A program made the position numbers and the translations under genes. DNA of 32,156 nt. Origin: Nocardiopsis coralli (GTDB lineage: Bacteria; Actinomycetota; Actinomycetes; Streptosporangiales; Streptosporangiaceae). Of the stretch, positions 25,423 to 32,156 are shown one piece after another; position 1 is the first letter of the stretch; the number at the start of each line of letters is the position of its first letter. The stretch lies in NCBI RefSeq assembly GCF_014892575.1, contig NZ_JADBGI010000039.1, positions 1 to 32,156 on the forward strand. The letters are read 5' to 3'. Under the pieces are notes generated by a model, which did no database searches, was not told the origin of the DNA, and worked only from the letters and a program-made list of their open reading frames with translations.

Positions 25423-25434
25423 TTCAAACTTGAA
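25423..25434. promoter_or_regulatory. Palindromic operator 1 upstream of the drrAB-like pair
   Basis: TTCAAACTTGAA is a palindrome apart from its central two bases. It lies 21 bp before the GTG start of the ATPase gene. It is notably AT-rich against its surroundings. A related site is at 25467-25482. Confidence 0.6.
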
Positions 25435-25466
25435 CATAAAGGCCAGTGTGCCCGCCCCGCACCCGA

Positions 25467-25482
25467 TATTCAAGTTTTAATA
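25467..25482. promoter_or_regulatory. Palindromic operator 2 upstream of the drrAB-like pair
   Basis: TATTCAAGTTTTAATA is a palindrome with one mismatched base pair beside the centre, centred 46 bp from operator 1 and sharing its TTCAA half-site. The pair is typical of a repressor site with two dimers. The regulator is not identified. Confidence 0.55.
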
Positions 25483-25529
25483 CTTCAGCCGCCGGCGACC
25501 CGAGACAGCAACAAGGGGAGGTCAGCGCC

Positions 25530-25946
25530 CTACCGGAAGGACCAACCGGACCAGCGCGACACGGCCACCAGGATGATCGCGGCTTCCGGCGGCGTGTCCT
25601 GGTACTGCGGGTACCGGGAGACCAGGTGGCCCCGCGCCAGGTCCCAGTCGCCTCCCTCGTGCTCGACCCGCGCCCGACCGTCGGCACGCGCCCACCACAG
25701 GCGTTCCCAGTCGTCGTCGTACTCGTCGGCCAGAAGTGACACACGCGGGTTGTCGGCGATGTTCCGCAGCCGCTTCAGCTCACGCGTGGACTTGGGTTTG
25801 CCGTCCACCGCGATCGCGACCGTCTCGTCGTAGGCCGCGAAGGTCACCGGAACCAGATGCGGTTGCCCCGCGCTGTCGGCGGTGGCGAGGCGAGCGACAC
25901 GGGCAGCAACGAAGGCGTCTCTCGCCCGTTCCGCGCTCCATTTCAT
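25530..25946 (-). CDS. PPOX-class, probable F420-dependent protein (Rv0121-like)
   Basis: This 138-residue split-barrel protein of the pyridoxamine-phosphate-oxidase-like class starts 'MKWSAERARDAFVAARVARLATADSAGQPHLVPVTFA' and carries 'KRLRNIADNPRVSLLADEYDDDWERLWWARADGRARV'. This pattern fits the actinobacterial group typified by Rv0121 (TIGR03668), whose members are thought to bind coenzyme F420 or a related flavin and reduce small molecules. Substrate unknown. The start at 25946 has GGGAGC upstream. It lies between a terminator (25971-25994) and the operator region of the ABC pair, so it is probably a single-gene unit, although nothing clearly stops read-through into the ABC genes. Confidence 0.88.
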   Translation of the reverse strand: MKWSAERARDAFVAARVARLATADSAGQPHLVPVTFAAYDETVAIAVDGKPKSTRELKRLRNIADNPRVSLLADEYDDDWERLWWARADGRARVEHEGGDWDLARGHLVSRYPQYQDTPPEAAIILVAVSRWSGWSFR

Positions 25947-25970
25947 GCGGCAACGCTCCCACTGCCACAG

Positions 25971-25994
25971 GGGCCCTGCAATACCGCAGGGCCC
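25971..25994 (-). terminator. Terminator after the phosphodiesterase gene
   Basis: A perfect 9 bp stem (25971-25979 with 25986-25994) with the 6-base loop AATACC begins 16 bases past the phosphodiesterase stop. Confidence 0.75.
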
Positions 25995-26010
25995 GGCCCG
26001 ACGCCCGTAG

Positions 26011-27225
26011 TCACTCGGGACGCAGCAGCAACAGGGGCACCAGCTGTTCGTCGGCGGTCCAGGACCCGTGGTGGCCGATCATCGCGCTCTGCCGCGGTTC
26101 CGCATCCATCCGCACGAGGGTCCAGTCGCCCCGGGCCGCAGCGATCACATCTCCCAGCCGACCGCGGTTACGATCAGAAACCGCCCCGTACCAGCCCTCC
26201 GCGATCGCCCGCTCGCGCTCGACGACGTGCGCCCGCTCCCCCAGCACTTCACGCCAGGTGGCGAGCACCTCCGGAACCGCGCCCGGCTCGGTGTGCACGT
26301 GGCGGACCCGGGCCTCACCGGACAGGCGATTCACCCCACGCAGCAGGTCGGGGCTGCGGTCCAGGTCGATGCGGTGCTCGCCGGTGTGGATCATCCCGTG
26401 GTCGGCGACCACCGCCAGCACCGTGTCCGCGGGCAGGTCCGAGGCGAGGTCGGTGACCAGCGCCTCCACCCGCACGAGCTCCTCGATCCAGCGCTCGGAA
26501 CCGGGACCGTGATCGTGCCCGGCGCGGTCGAGCTCCCCGTGGTAGCCGTAGACCAGCGCCCGCCCGGGCCCGCGCAGCGCCTCCAGCATCCCGGGCACCA
26601 GTTCGTCGGGGGCGTCCGCGGCCACGAACCTCCCGGGCCCGCGCAACAACGCCCGGGTCAGACCGGAACCGTGGTGGAACCCGGGCACCACCCGCGACAC
26701 CTCGATCCCGTCCGCGGCGGCACGTTCGAAGACCGTCGCGTTGGGCTGGACCGACTCCGGCGGGGCCTCCCCGCGCAGGTCCACCGACCCGTCGGGCGTG
26801 TGCGCACACCAGCTCAGCGCGTCCAGCGCCGGCCCCGGTGAGGCGTCCCCGAAACCGTCGGCGGTGAAGCTCAGCCCCACGATTCCGCTCTCACCCGCGG
26901 GCAGCCCGGTTCCCAGCGCGGCCAGGCTCGTCGCGGTCGTCGCGGGGAACCCGGACCGGAGCTCAGAGCCCCGCCGCGCGAGCTCGGCCAGCGTCGGCGC
27001 GAGGTGGGCGTGCCGGGCCAGCAGCCGTGTTCCGAGCCCGTCGACCAGGAGGAACGCCGCCGCCCGCACGTGCCCCGCGCCGAGGAGGTCGTCGTATCCG
27101 GGAACCCCCAGCGCCGCAGCGAGCGAGGGGGTGACGGCGGAGAGGGTGTCACCCCGGTAGGAGGGGATGTCGGTCTCGAGCCGGGTGGTCGGCTCGGCGT
27201 TGTCGTGCGGTCGGGGGGTGTCCAC
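26011..27225 (-). CDS. Alkaline-phosphatase-superfamily phosphodiesterase / nucleotide pyrophosphatase
   Basis: With GTG 27225 as start (CGGAGA six bases upstream) the protein is 404 residues. It shows the two-metal site of the type I phosphodiesterase/NPP family: Asp62 in LLVDGLG, the nucleophile threonine in FPATTATS (Thr96 or Thr97), Asp233 and His237 in 'GYHGELDRAGHDHG', Asp275-His276 in VVADHGM, and a late His in IGHHGSW. No signal peptide or membrane segment is visible, so it should act in the cytosol. The substrate may be a nucleotide or phosphodiester; it cannot be named. The next gene upstream is closed off by a terminator at 27265-27305. A TACCAT -10-like box lies at 27259-27264. 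Confidence 0.9.
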   Translation of the reverse strand: MDTPRPHDNAEPTTRLETDIPSYRGDTLSAVTPSLAAALGVPGYDDLLGAGHVRAAAFLLVDGLGTRLLARHAHLAPTLAELARRGSELRSGFPATTATSLAALGTGLPAGESGIVGLSFTADGFGDASPGPALDALSWCAHTPDGSVDLRGEAPPESVQPNATVFERAAADGIEVSRVVPGFHHGSGLTRALLRGPGRFVAADAPDELVPGMLEALRGPGRALVYGYHGELDRAGHDHGPGSERWIEELVRVEALVTDLASDLPADTVLAVVADHGMIHTGEHRIDLDRSPDLLRGVNRLSGEARVRHVHTEPGAVPEVLATWREVLGERAHVVERERAIAEGWYGAVSDRNRGRLGDVIAAARGDWTLVRMDAEPRQSAMIGHHGSWTADEQLVPLLLLRPE

Positions 27226-27264
27226 TGTGGTCTCCGTCCGTGTCGGGTGCTCGGCCGGATGGTA

Positions 27265-27305
27265 GCCCGGCCCGGGGGTCCCCACCCAGGCTTCCCCGGG
27301 CGGGC
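27265..27305 (-). terminator. Terminator after the methyltransferase gene
   Basis: A 12 bp stem with one bulged G (27265-27277 with 27294-27305) starts directly past the stop of the methyltransferase gene. Confidence 0.65.
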
Positions 27306-27307
27306 GC

Positions 27308-27919
27308 TCACGGACGGCGCGCCGAGAGCACGGCGGCGGTGCCGGCGGTGCGCCCCGGGGGCTCCCAGGTCCATCCCCGGACCCGGTCGAACCCGGCGCC
27401 TTCGAGGGCGCGCATCAACCCGGAAACCCCGCCCGTCAGCCACTTCTGGTGGGCCGAGATCAGCAGGCGGCCGCCGGGGCGCAGCGCCCTGTGCAATTCG
27501 ACCAGCCCGGCGTGCACGTCGGGCCAGATCTGGACGTTGTTGACGCTGAGCACGACGTCGATCGAACCGTCGCCGGCACCGGTGTCCTCGGCCGTGCCGG
27601 GCTCGACGCCCACCCTGCCCCGGCGCACGAGGTCCGCGCAGCGGTGACGGGCGGAACGGCGCATGACCGGCGAGGGGTCGACACCGACCACACGCGCCGA
27701 ACGCAGACCCGCCTCACGGAGCCCGACCCCGGGGCCGAACCCCACCACGAGCACCGCCTCGGACTCGTCCGGGTCTGCGAGGTCGACGAGGTGGCGTTCG
27801 GTGGCCGCGTTGCCCCGGGCCATGGACCACCCTCCCAGCCGGCCCAGCACCCCTCGGGGTTTCCCGAAGCCGGCTTCGAGGAGGCGCCGGCCCAGGCCCC
27901 CGGGGTTCTCTGCAGTCAT
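27308..27919 (-). CDS. Class I SAM-dependent methyltransferase
   Basis: This 203-residue protein has the Rossmann-type motif I 'EAVLVVGFGPGVGL', the acidic motif II VVGVDPSPVM, and 'DVVLSVNNVQIWPDVHAGLVELHRALRPGGRLLISAHQKW', where the chain after motif IV is typical of small-molecule or lipid methyltransferases. The N-terminal LGRRLLEAGFGKPRGVLGRLGG segment is common in an actinobacterial subgroup of unknown substrate. Start ATG 27919 follows GAGGGGG. It lies 18 bp after the PadR gene on the same strand, so the two form an operon, and the regulator probably controls both. Confidence 0.88.
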   Translation of the reverse strand: MTAENPGGLGRRLLEAGFGKPRGVLGRLGGWSMARGNAATERHLVDLADPDESEAVLVVGFGPGVGLREAGLRSARVVGVDPSPVMRRSARHRCADLVRRGRVGVEPGTAEDTGAGDGSIDVVLSVNNVQIWPDVHAGLVELHRALRPGGRLLISAHQKWLTGGVSGLMRALEGAGFDRVRGWTWEPPGRTAGTAAVLSARRP

Positions 27920-27937
27920 GCTTGCGCCCCCTCGTCC

Positions 27938-28525
27938 TCAGGCGTGCACCGGCGGCAGGCCGAAGGCGTGCGGGCTGTCGTCGGCCATGGTGAAACGGCC
28001 CTGTTGCAGGTCGCTCAGCAGGTCACGGCTCCACAGCAGATCGGCCTCGACGTGGCGGGTCCAGAGGGAGAAGAGCGCCCGCACGTGCTCGGGTTTGTTC
28101 CACGCCTCCGTGCTGTCCTCGGTCGCCACCGACACGGAGCCCGCCTCCTCCAACCGGGCGACCCGTTCGCGCAGGGCCTCCACGGCCTCCGCCCGGGGCA
28201 GGGTGGTCATCAGCGTGATGCCCGCGCCGAGCAGCGCACCGCTGTCGCCGATGGTGGTGAGGGCCTTGTGGAGCAGGCGGCCGATCTCGGCCTCGCCCTC
28301 CTCCGTGACGGCGTAGGAGGTGCGTTCCCCCTCGTCGCCGGGCGCCTCGAACTCGCGGAGCTTCCCCTCGCTGGTGAGCTTGCGCAGTGCGTGGTAGATC
28401 GAGCCCCACTTGACGTTGGCCCAGTCCTCCACGCCCCAGGACAGGAGCTCGCGGCCCACCCGGTACCCGTGCGCGTGTCCCTCCATGCGCACCACGCCCA
28501 GCACCAACAACCGTGTCGCCGACAT
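27938..28525 (-). CDS. PadR-family transcriptional regulator
   Basis: This 195-residue protein has an N-terminal winged-helix domain of PadR type: 'MSATRLLVLGVVRMEGHAHGYRVGRELLSWGVEDWANVKWGSIYHALRKLTSEGKL', then the wing 'EGERTSYAVTEEGEAEIGRLL'. The C-terminal helical part (about 95-195) has 'AEAVEALRERVARLEEAG' and several tryptophans (W150, W166, W174), consistent with the Vir_Tspc dimerisation and ligand-binding region. PadR proteins usually repress their own operon and are released by a hydrophobic effector. GAGGGG precedes ATG 28525. The upstream in-frame extension to 28672 runs through the terminator hairpin and is not coding. Confidence 0.92.
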   Translation of the reverse strand: MSATRLLVLGVVRMEGHAHGYRVGRELLSWGVEDWANVKWGSIYHALRKLTSEGKLREFEAPGDEGERTSYAVTEEGEAEIGRLLHKALTTIGDSGALLGAGITLMTTLPRAEAVEALRERVARLEEAGSVSVATEDSTEAWNKPEHVRALFSLWTRHVEADLLWSRDLLSDLQQGRFTMADDSPHAFGLPPVHA

Positions 28526-28605
28526 CGTTTCCCCTCGTACCGCTGCCCTGGCCTCCAGCCTACGGACGCGGCGCGGGGCGGCCGGCCCGGGCGGGCCCGG
28601 ACGCA

Positions 28606-28644
28606 CGGAGGCCCCGGGCGCAGGGGGTACGCCCGGGGCCTCCG
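28606..28644 (-). terminator. Strong terminator after the sulfur-carrier gene
   Basis: A perfect 15 bp stem (28606-28620 with 28630-28644) with a 9-base loop lies just past the sulfur-carrier gene stop. It ends the thrC operon before the PadR gene. Confidence 0.85.
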
Positions 28645-28665
28645 TCGGAGGGTCGTGGGGAAGGC

Positions 28666-28944
28666 TCAGCAACCGCCGGCGACGGCCGGGATGATCGAGA
28701 CCTGGGAGCCCTCGGAGATCTCGGTGTCGAGGCCCTTCTCGAAACGCACGTCCTCGTCGCCGACGTAGACGTTGATGAAGCGGCGCACCTTGCCCTTGTC
28801 GTCGATGATGCGGGCGCGGATCCCCGGGTGGTTGGCCTCGAGGTCGTCGATCAGCTCCTGGAGGGTGTTGCCCTCGGCCGACACCTCGCGGGCGTCGTCG
28901 GTGTAGCTGCGCAGGATGGTGGGCACGCGGACGGTGGCGCTCAT
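28666..28944 (-). CDS. CysO-like ubiquitin-fold sulfur carrier, Gly-Gly-Cys end
   Basis: The 92-residue protein is a MoaD/ThiS-type sulfur carrier closest to mycobacterial CysO: 'VRVPTILRSYTDDAREVSAEGNTLQELIDDLEANHPGI' and 'RRFINVYVGDEDVRFEKGLDTEISEGSQVSIIPAVAGG'. Such carriers hold sulfur as a C-terminal Gly-Gly thiocarboxylate. CysO itself ends in Gly-Gly; here Gly90-Gly91 is followed by Cys92, so the active end must be exposed by a protease (a JAMM/Mec+ peptidase in the known CysO-, QbsE- and HcyS-type systems). AGGA lies eight bases before ATG 28944. The gene is 56 bp after thrC and shares its SAM-I riboswitch transcript. Sulfur delivery to an amino acid acceptor is likely; which one is inference. 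Confidence 0.92.
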   Translation of the reverse strand: MSATVRVPTILRSYTDDAREVSAEGNTLQELIDDLEANHPGIRARIIDDKGKVRRFINVYVGDEDVRFEKGLDTEISEGSQVSIIPAVAGGC

Positions 28945-29000
28945 GGCTGTGGTCCTGTTCTGCTTCTCAGGTGTGGGTGGGTGCGAAGAGGCGCCGGGGC

Positions 29001-30260
29001 TCAGGCGAGGCCCGCGGCGGTGAAGGCCTCGACGGAGGGCTTCACGGTGGCGGTCACACCGGCGTCGACGGCGTTGAGCGTCTTGAGCCCGTCACCGGTG
29101 TTGAGCACGACCGTCTCGGCGTCGGGGTCCAGGCGCCCCTCCTTCACGAGCTTGGTCAGCACACCGGTGGTCACGCCGCCGGCGGTCTCGGCGAAGATGC
29201 CCTCGGTACGGGCGAGCAGGTTGATGCCTGCACGGACCGCGTCGTCGTCCACGTGCTCGACCGAGCCGCCGGTGCGCTGGGCGACGTCGAGCACGTAGGG
29301 GCCGTCGGCCGGGTTGCCGATCGCCAGCGACTTGGCGATGGTGTCGGGCTTGACCGGCTGGATCACGTCGTGGCCGGCCTCCCACGCCTGGGCGACCGGG
29401 GAGCAGCCGGTGGCCTGGGCACCGAAGATCTTGTACGGGCGGTCCTCGACGAGGCCGACCTCGATGAGCTCCTTGAAGCCCTTGTCGATCTTGGTGAGCT
29501 GGGAGCCCGACGCGATCGGGATGACGATCTGCTCGGGCAGGCGCCAGCCCAGCTGCTCGGCGATCTCGTAGGCCAGCGTCTTGGAACCCTCGGCGTAGTA
29601 CGGCCGCAGGTTCACGTTGACGAAGCCCCAGCCCTCGCCGGCGGGGTCGCCGATGAGCTCGGAGCAGAAGCGGTTCACGTCGTCGTAGTTGCCGTCGATC
29701 GCGACGACCTTGCCGCCGTAGACCGCGGCCATGACGATCTTGGCCTCCTCCAGGCCGGCGGGCACGAACACACAGGAGTCGAACCCGGCGCGCGAGGCGG
29801 CCGCACCGACGGCACCGGCGAGGTTGCCGGTGGAGGAGCAGGAGAGTGTCGTGAACCCGAACGTGCGGGCGGCCTCCACGGCCATCGCAACCACACGGTC
29901 CTTGAAGGAGTGCGTGGGGTTGCCGGAGTCGTCCTTGACGTGGAGGGAGCGCAGGCCCAGCTCGGCGCCGAGGCGGTCGGCGCGCACGAGCGGGGTGAGG
30001 CCGGGGTTCATGTTCGGCAGCTCGGCCACGTTGTCGGGCACGGGCAGCAGCGAACGGTAGCGCCAGATGTTGTTGGGGCCGCTCTCGATGTCGGCCCGCG
30101 TGACGCCCGAGAAGTCGTAGGCGATCTCCAGGGGGCCGAAACAGAACTCACAGGCGAAGCGGGGGGTGAGGTCGTAGCGCTCGCCGCATTCGCGGCACGA
30201 GAGCGCGGTTCCCGGACCGAAGGCGCGGGCGGAGGTCTTTTCTGCGGCGGCAATCGCCAT
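29001..30260 (-). CDS. thrC: Threonine synthase (PLP, zinc-ribbon type)
   Basis: This 419-residue fold-type II PLP enzyme converts O-phosphohomoserine to threonine. An N-terminal zinc ribbon has Cys22, Cys25, Cys37 and Cys40 (CREC...CEFC). The PLP lysine is Lys120 in NPTHSFKDR. The phosphate-binding SSTGNLAGAVGAAA loop and the later ETAGGVTTGV and NTGDGLKTL segments follow the family. ATG 30260 is used; GAGGGGAG about a dozen bases upstream merges into the riboswitch P1 stem. A SAM-I riboswitch in the leader and a sulfur-carrier gene behind it are unexpected for a pure threonine enzyme. Side activity with a sulfur donor on O-phosphohomoserine is possible but unproved. Confidence 0.95.
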   Translation of the reverse strand: MAIAAAEKTSARAFGPGTALSCRECGERYDLTPRFACEFCFGPLEIAYDFSGVTRADIESGPNNIWRYRSLLPVPDNVAELPNMNPGLTPLVRADRLGAELGLRSLHVKDDSGNPTHSFKDRVVAMAVEAARTFGFTTLSCSSTGNLAGAVGAAASRAGFDSCVFVPAGLEEAKIVMAAVYGGKVVAIDGNYDDVNRFCSELIGDPAGEGWGFVNVNLRPYYAEGSKTLAYEIAEQLGWRLPEQIVIPIASGSQLTKIDKGFKELIEVGLVEDRPYKIFGAQATGCSPVAQAWEAGHDVIQPVKPDTIAKSLAIGNPADGPYVLDVAQRTGGSVEHVDDDAVRAGINLLARTEGIFAETAGGVTTGVLTKLVKEGRLDPDAETVVLNTGDGLKTLNAVDAGVTATVKPSVEAFTAAGLA

Positions 30261-30275
30261 GGCGAGGCGTCTCCC

Positions 30276-30413
30276 CTCATCTTCCCTGGATGGCCGATCT
30301 GACCCCAGGCCGGAGTTGGCACCTGCCTCAGCCGCCTCGCAGGTCGCGAGTGTCGCATGCTGAGATGGTTGCCGGGGCTTCGCAGGGCCGGTCCCTCCAC
30401 CCCTCTGGATGAG
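30276..30413 (-). promoter_or_regulatory. SAM-I (S-box) riboswitch upstream of thrC
   Basis: Read on the minus strand, the leader holds the S-box core in order: P1 5' strand CTCATC (30408-30413), AGAGGGGTGGAGGGACCGG (kink-turn region), CCCGGCAACC, GGTGCCAACTCC, and the P1 3' strand GATGAG (30276-30281). These are the conserved SAM-I words in the correct spacing over 138 bases. P1's 3' strand runs straight into the ribosome site (GATGAGGGGAG), 16 bases before ATG 30260. With SAM bound, P1 closes and should hide the site, so control is probably at translation. A TACAGT -10-like box lies at 30456-30461 (minus strand) without a standard -35. Confidence 0.92.
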
Positions 30414-30680
30414 CAATATGAAGTTTTGCGCCGGTCCCTTGGGAACCGCACCGTCACTGTAACGGACACATCGACAGGTTTTCCATGCCTGGTGATGTGG
30501 ATTACACGACCTTGCTCACATGGTGAGACGCGCCAGGTGGTTCCCGGGCGTGTGCACGTGCTCTGTTGCGGCCCGGTGACGTGCCCGCGGGCCACGTTTG
30601 GGGTGACGGGAGTCAGGCGAGACATACGGGGTACCGCGCGTCTCCCCCGCGAGACTCCACGCCTTCGAGAGGAACGACCC
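30414..30680. other. Divergent spacer between the thrC riboswitch and otsA
   Basis: This 267 bp region must contain the thrC promoter (minus) and the otsA promoter (plus). It is visibly less GC-rich around 30415-30520. It holds a small palindrome (CTCAC at 30515-30519, GTGAG at 30523-30527) and a possible minus-strand -10 at 30456-30461. I see no gene in it and no plus-strand promoter with good -35 and -10 boxes. Confidence 0.5.
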
Positions 30681-32117
30681 GTGGACAAGGCACAGACCCT
30701 CATCGCCGCCAACCGGGGCCCGGTCTCCTTCCGGACGGCGGAGGACGGTTCCCTGGAACACCGCAGGGGCGGCGGGGGCCTCGTCTCGGGCATGATGTCG
30801 GTCGCCGCGGAGGTCGACAGCATCTGGGTGTGCGCGGCGCTGTCCGGCGCCGACCGCCGGGCCGCCGCAGAGGCACCGGGTTCCCGGCTGGACCGCACCC
30901 ACGACCTCGGCGGGATGCGGGTACACATGCTGGACATCCCCGAGGAGACCTTCGCCGGCGCCTACACCGGGGTCGCGAACTCGACGCTGTGGTTCCTGCA
31001 GCACCTGCTCTACGACACCCCGAACAAGCCGGCGTTCGGGTCGCAGTTCCGGCGGCTGTGGGAGGACTACGCCGCCTACAACAACGCGTTCGCCGAGGCC
31101 CTGGTCTCCGGGGCGGCCGAGGGCGCACGTGTGGCGGTGCAGGACTACCACCTGGCCCTGGTGCCGCGGATCCTGCGCGCCCGCCGCCCCGACCTGCGCA
31201 TCGCCCACTTCTCGCACACCCCGTGGGCGCCGCCGGAGTACCTGCGGATGCTGCCCGACCGGGTGGCGCGCGAGCTGCTCGAGGGCATGCTCGGCGCGGA
31301 CCGGCTCGGGTTCCACAGCCCGCGGTGGGCCGACGCGTTCCTGCGGTGCTGCGAGGAGATCCTGAGCGCCGACGTCGACCGCACGCGCCGCACCGTCGAG
31401 CACGGCGGCCGCGTCGTCGGCGTGGGTGTGCACGCGCTGGGCGCCGACGAGGAGGACCTGCGGCGCAGCGCCGCCGAGCCCGCGGTGGCCGAACGGCGCG
31501 AGACCCTGTCGGAGCTGGTCGGCGACACCAAGCTGATCGTGCGGGTGGACCGCACGGAACTGTCCAAGAACATCGTGCGGGGGCTGGAGTCCTACCGGGA
31601 GCTGCTCACCCTGCACCCCGAGTGGCGCGGGCGCGTCACCCACCTGGCCTTCGCCTACCCCAGCCGCGGCGACGTGGCCGAGTACCGCGAGTACACCGAG
31701 ACGGTGCGACGGGTGGCCGAGGAGATCAACGAGGAGTTCGCGACCCCCGAGTGGACCCCGCTCGTGCTGGAGGTCAACGACGACTACCCGCGCTCGCTCG
31801 CCTCGTTCCAGCTCGCGGACGTGCTGCTGGTCAACCCGATCCGCGACGGCATGAACCTCGTCGCCAAGGAGGGGCCGCTGCTGTCGGAGCGCGATTCGGT
31901 GCTGGTGCTCTCGCGCGAGGCCGGGGCCGCCGACGAGCTCGGTGAGGACGCGCTGCTGGTGAACCCGTTCGACACCGTGGAGACCGCCGAGGCCCTGGAC
32001 CGGGCGCTGTCGATGCCGGCGGAGGAGCGGCGCGGGCGCCGGAAGCGGCTCGCCGAGGCGGCGGTGGCGCTGCCGCCCCGGCGGTGGTTCCAGGAGCAGA
32101 TCCGGTCGCTGGGCTGA
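30681..32117 (+). CDS. otsA: Trehalose-6-phosphate synthase
   Basis: The 478-residue GT20-family enzyme makes trehalose-6-phosphate from a nucleotide-activated glucose (UDP- or GDP-glucose) and glucose-6-phosphate. Family features include the N-terminal ANRGPV and GGGLVSGM loop, 'STLWFLQHLLYD', 'YAAYNNAFAEAL', VQDYHLALVP, 'IAHFSHTPW', GFHSPRWADAFL, 'VRVDRTELSKNIVRGLESY' and 'VLLVNPIRDGMNLVAKEG'. The HTPW motif, with Thr where Streptomyces and other bacteria usually have a close variant, and the last glycosyltransferase motif are intact. The start is GTG 30681 with GAGAGGAA upstream. Trehalose protects against osmotic and drying stress. The phosphatase gene otsB is not in the window; the right-hand repeat begins two bases past the stop. 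Confidence 0.95.
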   Translation: MDKAQTLIAANRGPVSFRTAEDGSLEHRRGGGGLVSGMMSVAAEVDSIWVCAALSGADRRAAAEAPGSRLDRTHDLGGMRVHMLDIPEETFAGAYTGVANSTLWFLQHLLYDTPNKPAFGSQFRRLWEDYAAYNNAFAEALVSGAAEGARVAVQDYHLALVPRILRARRPDLRIAHFSHTPWAPPEYLRMLPDRVARELLEGMLGADRLGFHSPRWADAFLRCCEEILSADVDRTRRTVEHGGRVVGVGVHALGADEEDLRRSAAEPAVAERRETLSELVGDTKLIVRVDRTELSKNIVRGLESYRELLTLHPEWRGRVTHLAFAYPSRGDVAEYREYTETVRRVAEEINEEFATPEWTPLVLEVNDDYPRSLASFQLADVLLVNPIRDGMNLVAKEGPLLSERDSVLVLSREAGAADELGEDALLVNPFDTVETAEALDRALSMPAEERRGRRKRLAEAAVALPPRRWFQEQIRSLG

Positions 32118-32118
32118 G

Positions 32119-32154
32119 CGGGGACGCTTCTATGTCAAGCGGCGGGCCCGTAAA
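32119..32154. repeat. Right copy of the 36 bp inverted repeat at the window ends
   Basis: Exact reverse complement of bases 1-36. It starts two bases after the otsA stop. Relative to the adjacent gene it has the same orientation as the left copy has to its own gene. Only two bases follow before the window ends, so the full repeat may be longer. Confidence 0.85.
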
Positions 32155-32156
32155 CC

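Overview
The window looks like a chromosomal stretch of a high-GC actinomycete, most likely Nocardiopsis or a close relative. This rests on the very GC-rich third codon positions, the many GTG starts, TAnnnT -10 boxes set just before start codons, CIRCE-controlled groEL, an F420-type PPOX protein, a DUF3027/cold-shock pair, and a groEL2, sulfur-carrier, thrC and otsA neighbourhood that I recall from Streptomyces. I read 29 protein genes and found no rRNA, tRNA or CRISPR array. The genus is an inference.

Region by region. 1-7100 is a minus-strand block: an SRPBCC (AHSA1-like) protein, a small possible lipoprotein, a large sacsin/Hsp90-like ATPase, DUF3027, a cold-shock protein with its own terminator, and, after a 485 bp gap, a HAAS-type membrane protein. 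7261-14600 runs on the plus strand: a helicase-associated WYL-like protein, three consecutive proline-rich dispanin (CD225)-like membrane proteins, the XPB helicase, and a PF04672 methyltransferase. 14650-17370 holds a tiny membrane protein, an R2-like ligand-binding oxidase with a full metal and crosslink residue set, a Nudix hydrolase, and a CPBP-family membrane protein. 17500-21050 is a two-gene heterodimeric ABC exporter whose two ATP sites are very unequal. 21050-21890 is a Uma2-family gene lying between two copies of the same terminator. 21927-25500 has groEL with two CIRCE operators and a DrrAB-like ABC pair behind paired TTCAA/TTGAA palindromes. 25530-28650 has a PPOX protein, a phosphodiesterase and a PadR-methyltransferase operon. 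28666-32117 has the sulfur carrier and threonine synthase (thrC) genes behind a SAM-I riboswitch, then divergent trehalose-6-phosphate synthase (otsA).

The most interesting unit is the SAM-riboswitch-thrC-sulfur-carrier operon. A SAM off-switch makes little sense for a pure threonine enzyme. The partner gene encodes a CysO-like ubiquitin-fold sulfur carrier ending in Gly-Gly-Cys, so its active Gly-Gly end must be uncovered by a protease. Together these suggest a role in sulfur amino acid (homocysteine/methionine) supply. Second in interest are the asymmetric ABC exporter, the duplicated terminator around Uma2, the dispanin trio inside the XPB locus, and a 36 bp perfect inverted repeat at the two ends of the window, which probably marks repeated (possibly transposon) sequence at a contig break.
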